Of a DNA stretch of 64,000 nt, positions 57,101-64,000 are shown in pieces (positions within the stretch are counted from its first letter, which is position 1; the number at the start of each line of letters is the position of its first letter). Made by a program: the position numbers and the translations under genes. Source of the DNA: Chitinophaga solisilvae (GTDB lineage Bacteria; Bacteroidota; Bacteroidia; Chitinophagales; Chitinophagaceae); NCBI RefSeq assembly GCF_009928525.1, contig NZ_JAABOK010000008.1:353847-417846 (forward strand), in the 5' to 3' direction. The notes under the pieces were generated by a model. The model ran no database searches, was not told where the DNA came from, and saw nothing but the letters and a program-made list of their open reading frames with translations.

Positions 57101-60100
57101 ATCGTAGGTAGCGCGGAGATAGTGTGCCAGCCGGCTGGACTGTTCATCCAGCTGCCGGTAGGTAAGCCGGGTATTTTCAAAGCTGACAGCCACGGCATCC
57201 GGGTGGAGGTCTGCCTGCTCATAGAAAAGGTCCAGTACGGTGCGCTGCTCATCGTAGAGCAGGTGCGGACCGGTAAAGAATGACTCCAGTTCTTCCGTTT
57301 CTTCCTGTCCCAGGAAATGCAGGCGGTTTAAGGGTTTGAAGGCTTCTGCCGTCACGGCCGCCATCAGTTGTTCCAGGTGCTGCAGCAGGCGGGCGGCATA
57401 TGCTGCAGAATACAGATCCGTATTGTATTCGATATTCAGTTCTATATCTTCTCCGAAAACAATAAACTTAAATACAAGGTCAAATACGCTGGTCATTTTT
57501 TCAGAAGCACCGTACCTGCTGATAACAACGCCTTTCATACCGGCCGCCGCCTGAGTCTGGCGGTTGCCTTCCTGTACTATCACCTGTACATCGAAGAGCG
57601 GGTTGCGGGCTGCATCCCGGCGGATGTTCAGTGATTCCACCAGCTGATCGAACGGATAGCCCTGGTGTGCAAAGGTATCCAGCACGGTTTTACGGGTAGC
57701 CGCCAGCAGGATCTTGTAGCTGTCGGTTCCGCTGAACTTCGTTCTGATCGCCAGCGTGTTGGCATAGAAGCCTATCTGATGTTCCAGGTCGGGATGCTCC
57801 CTGCCGGATACCGGCGTACCAATGATAATATCTTCCTGTCCGGTATAGCGGTACAGCAGTATGTTTACCAGCGACATCATACCCATAAAGAGGGTGCTGT
57901 TCTCTCCTGTGATGAGCTGTATCATGGCAGCAGCAGTAACCGGATTTATTTTCTTTCCGGCTATTGCGCCGTTATAGGTGCGGCTGGCGGGTCTTGGCTT
58001 ATCGCCCAGAAGCTCCAGCACGGGCAGTTCTCCTTCGAAATGCTTCATCCAGAAATGCCTGTCAGCTTCACCGGAATAGCCGGACTCCTGCCATACGGCG
58101 TAGTCCCTGAACTGTATATCCAGTGGCGGCAGGCCGTGTTCTTGATTTTCCAGCAATGCATTATACACCTGTATCAGTTCCTGCATCAGGATTTCCAGCG
58201 AGATACCATCGGCGATGATGTGATGCAGTACATAGGAGAAAATCCATTCTTCCGGCTCTACCTGTTGCAGGACAATGCTGAACAGCGGGCCGCCGGCGAG
58301 GTCAAAGGCTTTCGTAAATTCCGCACGTACGCGCTGAGCAGCCTGTTCACGGGCATTGTGCTGACCGGTCAGGTCTGTAAAAGATACCGGCGAGATAAAG
58401 GTTGCTGCCGGTAACAGTTCCTGGCTGATCATACCTGCTGCATCATGGCGGAATACGGTACGCAGGCTTTCATGCCTTGCTATCAGTATACGGAAGGCTT
58501 CATTCAGTATTTCCTTTTTCAGCTCACCGCGGAAGATATAGACTCCTGGCATATTATAGGCTACGCTGGCATCTTCAAACTGACTCAGTACCCAGAGGCG
58601 GCGTTGTGAAAATGATAACGGATAGCTACTACGTATACCCGCCGGCGTTATATGGCCGGGCGTATTACCTGCCGGCTGCCATATCAGCTGCAGCTGCTGT
58701 TCAAACACCGGTGCGAGGAACAGCTCCTTCAGCGGAATTTTTATACCGAAGGTTTTATAGATACGGGAGATCAGACGGTTGGCCGTCAGACTATGCCCGC
58801 CCAGCAGGAAGAAGTTGTCTTTGGTGCTGACAGCGTCCACGCCCAGGATGTTCTGCCAGATTGCTGCGAGCTGCAGGGCTGTTTCACCTGACGGCGCTAC
58901 AAACGCTGCAGCGGTGTGCTGACGGGCAGCGGCGGGCGCCGGTAATTTCTTACGGTCCGTCTTACCGCTGGCTGTCAGCGGAAAAGCATCCATCCGTATA
59001 TAAAATACTGGCAGCATATAATACGGCAGTTTAGCCGAGAGGAAGGTGCGCCATGCTTCCGGCGTTATTTCTTCGCCGGAGATAACGTAGGCTGTCAGCT
59101 GCTTTTCCCCCTGGTGGTCTGCACGTGCTATCACTACAGCAGCCTGTACTGCAGGATGAGCTTCCATCGCTGTTTCTATTTCACCGGTTTCAATTCTGAA
59201 GCCGCGGATTTTTACCTGCTGATCTATTCTGCCCATGTATTCGATGTTGCCGTCAGGCAGCCATCTGCCGAGATCGCCGGTTTTATACAGGCGGGCGCCG
59301 GGCTGGAAGGGATCAGTCATAAATTTCGCCTGGCTCAGTTCCGGTTGATTCAGGTAGCCGCGTGCCACCTGTATTCCGCTGATGCATATTTCACCGGGAA
59401 CGCCTGCAGGTTGCAGGTTTCCGGCTGCGTCCAGAATGCGGATCGCCGTATTCCGGACTGGCTTGCCGATAGGAATGAGCAGATCGCCGGGAGCAACCGG
59501 GTAACAGGTTACATCCACAGATGCCTCCGTAGGTCCGTACAGGTTATGCAGCGGCGCTTTGAACCAGCGGTACCATTTTGCGGCTGTTTCAGGTAACAGC
59601 GCCTCGCCGCTGACAATCAGCCGCTGCAGGCTATCCATTCCGGCAGCTGCCTCCGGCTGTTCGGCCACATATGCCAGCAACCCGTTCAGCACACCCGGAA
59701 CAAAATGCATGCAGGTGATCTGATGTTGTGCAGTCAGCGACAGGATCATTTCAGGAGAGCCGGCAGCTTCCCGTTCACATAATACCATACCGGCACCCAT
59801 GCACAACGGCAGGAATATCTCCCAGACAGAAACGTCGAAGGTAAAAGTGGTTTTCTGCAGGATCACCTCTTCCTGACGGAAACCGTAGTGTTCCCACATC
59901 CAGGCGATGCGGTTTACCACGCCGCGGTGCTCCAGCATACAACCTTTCGGAACGCCGGTAGAACCGGAGGTATAGATGACATAGGCCAGGTTATCCGGCT
60001 TCGTTATATGCGGCAGGTTATCTGTATGACAGGGATGCTGTCCGGCGGCAAAAGCTGTCATAAACTGTTCATCTACCAGCACCTTGCTGCGGCTGTCCTG

Positions 60101-61990
60101 CAGGATGTACTGCGTTCTTTCCGCCGGGTATTCAGGATCTACCGGCACATAGGCTGCACCGGCCTTCAGCACGCCCAGTATGGCGATAATCATCCGTTCA
60201 GTGCGCTCCAGCTGTACAGCGATGAGGTCATCAGGTTGTACATGATACTGCTGGCGCAGATAATTTCCTAACTGGTTGGCCGCCTTGTTAAGCGCCTCGT
60301 AGGTGTACTTCCTGTCCTGATACTCCAGGGCTGTTTTATCCGGCGTCAGGCGTACCTGTTCTTCAAAAAGTGTTATCAGTGTCTGATCGTCCGGGAAAGG
60401 AGCTGCTGTATTATTGAAATCTGTCAGCAATATTTTTCTTTCTTCTCCGGAAAGATAATCTGCTTTATCTACCGGCATATCCTGCTGCTGCAGCAGCTGA
60501 GCGGAGAGCTGTGCTACGTGCCGTATCAGCTGTTCCATTGCCGGTGCGGCGTAGATATCGGTATTATATTCCAGCGTCAGTTGTATATCATCGCCTATCT
60601 CTACAAAATCGAACTTCATATCAAACTGGCTGATCTGTTCTTTCGCTGACGGATATACGCTGATCTTCAGTTCTCCGAGCTGGCTGCGGCCGGCGGTAGT
60701 CATCATCTTCGCATTCTGTAAAACCACCATGACGTCGAAGAGCGCGTTGCGGCTGAGATCCCGCTCCAGGTTCAGCTGGTTTACCAGCTCGTCAAACGGG
60801 TACACCTGGTGTTCAAAAGCACCCAGCGTAACGTTACGCACCTGCCGTAAAATTTCCCGGAAGCTGTCAGTACCTGAGAAACGGCTTCTCAGCGCGAGCG
60901 TATTGATATAGAAACCGATCTGTCCTTCCAGGTCGGTATGATCCCTGCCGGCAGCAGGGCTGCCAACAATAATATCTGACTGTCCGGTATAACGGTACAA
61001 CAGTATATCCACGACCGTTAGTAAGCCCATGAAGAGCGTAGCCCCTTCTGCCTGGCAGGCCGCTTTCAGCTGTTTGCTGAGCGCGGGTGTCAGCCTGCAG
61101 CTGGCAGTGTTGCCACGGAATGTTTTGATGGCCGGGCGCGTTCTGGCTGCGGGCATTTCTAGCACCGGCAGTTCTCCTGCAAACTGTGTATTCCAGTATT
61201 GGCGGTGTTGTTCATAGGAGGCGCCGCTCAGCTCCTGCTGCTGCCATACGGCATAATCGCGGTACTGTATGCGCAAAGGCTGCAATGGCGACGGAACACC
61301 GGCTACAAAAGCATTGTACAACGTCATCAGTTCCCTTACCAGCACCTCCATAGACCATCCGTCGCTGATGATATGATGCATGGTATAGGCAAACACCCAT
61401 TGCTGGTCTTTCACCTGGTACAGCGATGCACGCAGCAGCGGCCCTGCGGAAAGATCAAACTGCTGCACGGCATTTTCCTTTATCAGCGCCTGCAGTATTT
61501 CATCCTGGTTGTCTGCCTCCCGCAGATCCTGCTGCTGCAGCTGAAATCCGCTGGCGTCAGCCGGGCGGATGACCTGTACAACGTTGCCATCTTCCTCTTC
61601 CCGGAAAACAGTACGCAGGATTTCATGACGGGTTACCAGCTCATGAAACGAGTGTTCCAGCGCTGCCATATTCAGTGCACCTTCAAAGAAAAATACATCC
61701 GGCAGGTTATAGGCTGTGGTACCTTCCTCCAGCTGATGCAATATCCAGAGGCGGCGTTGTGCGGAAGATAACGGATAGCTATCTGCTGCAGGCGCAACGG
61801 GGATCTCCATTTCCACGCCGGCAGACAGGCTTTGCAGGAAACCAACGATGGCTGCTTTATTTTCTTTTAACGCTATGAGTAACTGTTCGGGTATATAATC
61901 GCCATCGAAACCGATTTCCAGATCGCTTCCGGATAGCGAAACATCAATGTTATTTTCTTTCAGGCGGTTGATTAGACTTCTGATGTTCAT
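54131..61990 (-). CDS. Nonribosomal peptide synthetase, TubC docking-C-A-T-C-A-T-C
   Basis: 2619 residues. A TubC-type docking domain (1 to about 55) fits the upstream PKS. C1 has HHIISDG (205-211). A1 (core IYTSGSTGVPKG near 673) has pocket residues D, V, W, H, I, S, L, V, D, K, a close match to the serine code. T1 has LGGHSL near 1064. C2 has HHIIADG near 1258. A2 (IYTSGSTGTPKG near 1737) reads D, S, A, L, I, A, E, V, W, K, which I cannot assign; the later positions resemble some aromatic codes. T2 has ELGGNSLK near 2122. A final C domain has HHAITDG near 2307 and an odd start (ASFSQQIYSSDW). No epimerisation or thioesterase domain is present. Chain release would be by the last C domain onto an amine or alcohol, or by another protein. 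The start is ten bases behind the PKS stop. Confidence 0.92.
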   Translation of the reverse strand: MNIRSLINRLKENNIDVSLSGSDLEIGFDGDYIPEQLLIALKENKAAIVGFLQSLSAGVEMEIPVAPAADSYPLSSAQRRLWILHQLEEGTTAYNLPDVFFFEGALNMAALEHSFHELVTRHEILRTVFREEEDGNVVQVIRPADASGFQLQQQDLREADNQDEILQALIKENAVQQFDLSAGPLLRASLYQVKDQQWVFAYTMHHIISDGWSMEVLVRELMTLYNAFVAGVPSPLQPLRIQYRDYAVWQQQELSGASYEQHRQYWNTQFAGELPVLEMPAARTRPAIKTFRGNTASCRLTPALSKQLKAACQAEGATLFMGLLTVVDILLYRYTGQSDIIVGSPAAGRDHTDLEGQIGFYINTLALRSRFSGTDSFREILRQVRNVTLGAFEHQVYPFDELVNQLNLERDLSRNALFDVMVVLQNAKMMTTAGRSQLGELKISVYPSAKEQISQFDMKFDFVEIGDDIQLTLEYNTDIYAAPAMEQLIRHVAQLSAQLLQQQDMPVDKADYLSGEERKILLTDFNNTAAPFPDDQTLITLFEEQVRLTPDKTALEYQDRKYTYEALNKAANQLGNYLRQQYHVQPDDLIAVQLERTERMIIAILGVLKAGAAYVPVDPEYPAERTQYILQDSRSKVLVDEQFMTAFAAGQHPCHTDNLPHITKPDNLAYVIYTSGSTGVPKGCMLEHRGVVNRIAWMWEHYGFRQEEVILQKTTFTFDVSVWEIFLPLCMGAGMVLCEREAAGSPEMILSLTAQHQITCMHFVPGVLNGLLAYVAEQPEAAAGMDSLQRLIVSGEALLPETAAKWYRWFKAPLHNLYGPTEASVDVTCYPVAPGDLLIPIGKPVRNTAIRILDAAGNLQPAGVPGEICISGIQVARGYLNQPELSQAKFMTDPFQPGARLYKTGDLGRWLPDGNIEYMGRIDQQVKIRGFRIETGEIETAMEAHPAVQAAVVIARADHQGEKQLTAYVISGEEITPEAWRTFLSAKLPYYMLPVFYIRMDAFPLTASGKTDRKKLPAPAAARQHTAAAFVAPSGETALQLAAIWQNILGVDAVSTKDNFFLLGGHSLTANRLISRIYKTFGIKIPLKELFLAPVFEQQLQLIWQPAGNTPGHITPAGIRSSYPLSFSQRRLWVLSQFEDASVAYNMPGVYIFRGELKKEILNEAFRILIARHESLRTVFRHDAAGMISQELLPAATFISPVSFTDLTGQHNAREQAAQRVRAEFTKAFDLAGGPLFSIVLQQVEPEEWIFSYVLHHIIADGISLEILMQELIQVYNALLENQEHGLPPLDIQFRDYAVWQESGYSGEADRHFWMKHFEGELPVLELLGDKPRPASRTYNGAIAGKKINPVTAAAMIQLITGENSTLFMGMMSLVNILLYRYTGQEDIIIGTPVSGREHPDLEHQIGFYANTLAIRTKFSGTDSYKILLAATRKTVLDTFAHQGYPFDQLVESLNIRRDAARNPLFDVQVIVQEGNRQTQAAAGMKGVVISRYGASEKMTSVFDLVFKFIVFGEDIELNIEYNTDLYSAAYAARLLQHLEQLMAAVTAEAFKPLNRLHFLGQEETEELESFFTGPHLLYDEQRTVLDLFYEQADLHPDAVAVSFENTRLTYRQLDEQSSRLAHYLRATYDIQPDDFIGIMTDRSDKMITGILGILKSGAAYVPVDPEYPRSRKEYMLTDTAVKVLITQTDYLFDIDYCQGEGALFAIDVQLDGLDTSRERPAQQSQPADLAYIIYTSGSTGTPKGVQVSHGNLMHSTMPREHVYKRISAFLLLSSFAFDSSIAGIFGTLCYGGTVCITRKIDVANVDGIADLLVSNAVSHLLTVPSYYALLINALQHRENSLQQVIVAGENCPVQLVQQHFASPALQHCDFFNEYGPTECAVWSSVFRYERDYIPASCIGRPIANTSIYILDAADNLTPVSVAGEICISGNGLARGYLHQEEMTAGKFVPVPFDKPGIMYRTGDIGRWNTDGTIEFLGRKDDQVKIRGYRIETGEIENALLTHEDITAAAVVVKTDNTGAKELVAYIVSDTPLEVSALREHLDTLMPAYMIPALFIAMEQLPLTANGKTDRKNLPDPAGTDRLTGARYVMPRTATEHRLVKIWEELLGKGNIGIHDDYFELGGNSLKAMIILKRILDETGVVISIKTFFLEKNIENTAAYIDAATSPAETPEQLQTGGAGLIPASFSQQIYSSDWKPGSEMVVTPVLLEDVNLYALETAFCQLIQRHEILRTAFVMEAGKLYQQVLPFAETGFHIPPPVKVSSEAELQEMMAAAKQATPDLFAVPLISVQPYQLPDNSYLVLVRMHHAITDGFSDGIFRRELTKLYNAALVNIAAVLPELPCQYRDFAAWQHHFVQTDQGKVHQQYWQQKLQTWRPEEVPATVSGQEADHAYSYNKAIAGTRLEELSRFVREQGLTRTSLLMGALFLTLYKRYPQEDHTLFMTVSGRSSRYFGAMDVTGLIGNFVNSILVRNTVNREDTLAAFLLSMQEGYLDDLNYDSYPFEKLIHELPAVNPATLSDALVFLNYHNYDYMSQADIEVTAADTEGWMSRKEPVRMPFGLVVSEYQQVLKLQLVFNAARFSEADAAQMAGSFHQILAEILSAPHKTIKSFLSREAGIVA

Positions 61991-62000
61991 ATTAATTCGT

Positions 62001-64000
62001 TTATATAACCATTTTCGATGTACGCTGACTTTTCACAGTAATCAGCTGCAGGTCACTGACAAGTATGCTGAGCATCCGTACGGTCTGATGATGGAAAAAA
62101 TCTGTCAGGGTAATATTGACATTGAATTCATTCTTCACTCTTTTCAGCAGCATCATGCCTTTCAGCGAGTCGCCTCCCAGTTCGAAGAAGTTGTCGTCCG
62201 TACCGATGCGGTCTATCCCGAAGAACTGACCGAAGATGTCCGCCAGCTTTTCTTCCGTTGCATTCGCCGGCGCAACGTAAGCTGTGGCCAATGCCGGACG
62301 CTCCGTCTTTATCATCTCCGTTGCTGCCGGTTCTTCATCCAGATATGCTTCCTTCTTCACTTCGTATACCCGGTGAAGGCGCGCTGACAATGGTTCTACC
62401 GTTTGCACCAGCACAGGGCTGCCATCGCATTCCAGGCTCCATTCAAACAGCTGGCTCAGTTCTTCCGGCTTCAGCGTGGCGCGCTGACGGCCCTGCTCCT
62501 TCGCTATCTGTGATACGCTGAAGGCCATACCGCCCAGGCAGACGCTGCGCCACCGGATGCCGCTCTCCTGCTGACGTAACAGGAAATGATCCATATAAAG
62601 ATTGGCGGCGGCATACGCGCTGAAACCTAATCCGCCCAGCACCGCAGACAGGCTGGAACTCACCCAGATAAAATCGGGGCGGCGCTCACCGAACACTTTT
62701 TCCAGTACCCGGATACCGGATACCTTCGCGGAAAACAGCCGCTGTGTATTCTCTTCCGTGATGTCGCTGATGAGTTCAAAATGACGTTCGTCTATTACGC
62801 CCGCCGTATGAATGATGCCGTCTATCCGGCCCGTAGTCGATTCAATGTCTGCTACCAGCCGGCTCAAGCTCTCTTCATCCGTGATGTCTGCCGCATGGTA
62901 GCTGCAATGGTCCGCACCGGACTGCAGCTGACGGAGACGCTCCTTCGCTGTATCATCCAGGGAGGACAGTTCACGGCGGCCCGTCAGTACAAGCCTGGCG
63001 TTATAACGCCGGCGTATATACGTAGACAGGACATATCCCACATTACCCAGGCCGCCGGTCACCAGGTATAGGCCGCCTGGCCGCAGCACCGTACCGCCGG
63101 GAGTTACCTCTCCGCGGTGCTGCTGATACTCGCACAGCCAGCGGTGAGCGCCGCGCAGCGCCACAATGCGGTCCCCCCGATGCCATACGGCCGTCAGCTC
63201 TTTCGTCAGTGCCGGCAATGCGCTAGTTGTAGCTGCGATGATGTCGATATTAATGGTATTCACCGCATATTCCTGCGGAAGTACATTCACCAGACCCAGC
63301 AACACGGCACTGCGCGCATCGCCGCACTCATCCCCCTGTACCTGGTGCAGGCTGTCTGTCACCACCGCGATGCGGCGGTCTTTCATCATTCCCTGGCTCA
63401 CCAGCGCACCCGCTATGTATGACAGCGACAGGTACAGCGTTTCTTCCCCCAGGGAATTATCCAGCCCATGTGTATAGAGTATATCCGTTAACGTTATACC
63501 GGCAGATTGCAGGTCAGCTAATACAGCCGTATAATCTGCCACAGATAATAAATCTGCTTCATAGTGCAGTGGCGACAGCCGCTGATAGCCTGCCCCGGGC
63601 GTCACCATCACCACTTCATGCCCCCGGCTGCGCAGCTGTTCCTGCAGCGATACGTTGAAGGCAGCCGCTGCGCCCAGCAAGAGGAACACCTGTTTCCCTT
63701 CCTGTGCAGCCGCAGGAAGACCCCGTTTCCACAACGGATGATAGATCCAGTCCGGCAGCGAGCCGCTGTCGGACAACCCCTGACCTACCACCGATAACAG
63801 GCTGCCGGAGAAGGGATCTACCTCCACCGGATACTTCACCGGCTCGAAGCTGTAGGTAGGCAGCGATATACGGCGGCGGCGGGCAGACTGATAGTAAACA
63901 TCCCAGTCGATGGACAGGCCGTAACGCCACAGTTCTCCCAGCCGGGATAAAAAGTATTGCTGATCATCTTCCTGTACCTTCACACCGCGCAGCAGGTTCA
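62001..64000 (-). CDS. Polyketide synthase, C-terminal part (post-AT linker, KR, ACP), cut by window edge
   Basis: An open frame of 665 residues continues past the right edge. It begins in the post-AT linker (GELWRYGLSIDWDVYY, RRISLPTYSFEPVKYPVEV), then a ketoreductase (DWIYHPLWKR structural part; cofactor loop GGLYLVTGGLGNVGY; catalytic Ser and Tyr in SSSLSAVLGG and GFSAYAAANLYM), then an ACP with NFFELGGDSLKGMM carrying the phosphopantetheine Ser. No DH or ER is seen between AT linker and KR, so the module should leave a beta-hydroxyl group. The LDD motif of B-type reductases is not evident (AGVIDERHFE). The KS and AT lie outside the window. GTG at 63983 is an internal codon, not the start. 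It feeds the NRPS downstream. Confidence 0.92.
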   Translation of the reverse strand, partial: NLLRGVKVQEDDQQYFLSRLGELWRYGLSIDWDVYYQSARRRRISLPTYSFEPVKYPVEVDPFSGSLLSVVGQGLSDSGSLPDWIYHPLWKRGLPAAAQEGKQVFLLLGAAAAFNVSLQEQLRSRGHEVVMVTPGAGYQRLSPLHYEADLLSVADYTAVLADLQSAGITLTDILYTHGLDNSLGEETLYLSLSYIAGALVSQGMMKDRRIAVVTDSLHQVQGDECGDARSAVLLGLVNVLPQEYAVNTINIDIIAATTSALPALTKELTAVWHRGDRIVALRGAHRWLCEYQQHRGEVTPGGTVLRPGGLYLVTGGLGNVGYVLSTYIRRRYNARLVLTGRRELSSLDDTAKERLRQLQSGADHCSYHAADITDEESLSRLVADIESTTGRIDGIIHTAGVIDERHFELISDITEENTQRLFSAKVSGIRVLEKVFGERRPDFIWVSSSLSAVLGGLGFSAYAAANLYMDHFLLRQQESGIRWRSVCLGGMAFSVSQIAKEQGRQRATLKPEELSQLFEWSLECDGSPVLVQTVEPLSARLHRVYEVKKEAYLDEEPAATEMIKTERPALATAYVAPANATEEKLADIFGQFFGIDRIGTDDNFFELGGDSLKGMMLLKRVKNEFNVNITLTDFFHHQTVRMLSILVSDLQLITVKSQRTSKMVI

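Noticed and set aside
54212..61878. Many plus-strand frames opposite the NRPS gene
   Set aside because: They are antisense shadows of a well-recognised 2619-residue synthetase.

Overview
The window looks like chromosome of a Chitinophagaceae-type Bacteroidetes, probably Chitinophaga or a close relative. Supporting signs are promoter -7 boxes of the form TAnnTTTG, few Shine-Dalgarno sequences, a type IX secretion C-terminal sorting domain, an OMP_b-brl type TonB-dependent receptor, SC-type lipoproteins, and many small regulator-plus-enzyme cassettes. No rRNA, tRNA, CRISPR array, transposase or integrase was recognised.

Layout. 1-4.4 kb: 5' part of a large unknown protein (possibly CHAT-protease related) behind a MocR regulator, divergent from a cupin and a DapA/NanA-like aldolase gene. 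4.6-9.5 kb: two tandem TPR sensor histidine kinases, the second with a wrecked ATPase domain, then a Crp/Fnr regulator and a SnoaL-like protein. 9.6-12.8 kb: AraC regulator, DUF417 membrane protein, DUF2652 protein, and a 58-codon lanthipeptide-type precursor gene with its own terminator. 12.8-24 kb: epoxide hydrolase, an ArsR/SRPBCC/DoxX operon, amidohydrolase, GIY-YIG/TetR pair, lipoprotein, TetR-controlled membrane proteins, DUF418, an ABC membrane half without ATPase, and another Crp/Fnr gene. 25-30.3 kb: a six-gene polyamine-type operon (speD, DUF4178, small membrane protein, DUF350, membrane-anchored aminopropyltransferase, FAD oxidoreductase). 31-37 kb: divergent ECF sigma-like protein, quinone oxidoreductase, two unknown proteins, SDR and AraC. 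37-47.5 kb: exported proteins (aerolysin-like lipoprotein, BamE-like lipoprotein, T9SS metalloprotease with chitin-binding module), a frameshifted lyase of the argininosuccinate lyase family with a signal peptide, a methyltransferase and an NAD(P)-binding protein.

47.5-64 kb is a hybrid PKS-NRPS operon on the minus strand, reading from the right edge leftwards: PKS end (AT linker-KR-ACP), NRPS (TubC docking-C-A-T-C-A-T-C), CmlA-like diiron beta-hydroxylase, cyclic-peptide ABC exporter, type II thioesterase and TonB-dependent receptor. The first A domain carries a serine code. The hydroxylase keeps every metal ligand I remember for CmlA at a constant two-residue offset. The line ends in a condensation domain with no thioesterase.

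A striking non-coding feature is a set of at least nine long intergenic fold-back repeats, often directly behind stop codons. They are assembled from a few shared modules: outer AATTACG heptads or TTTGAGATTT arms around different inner arms.
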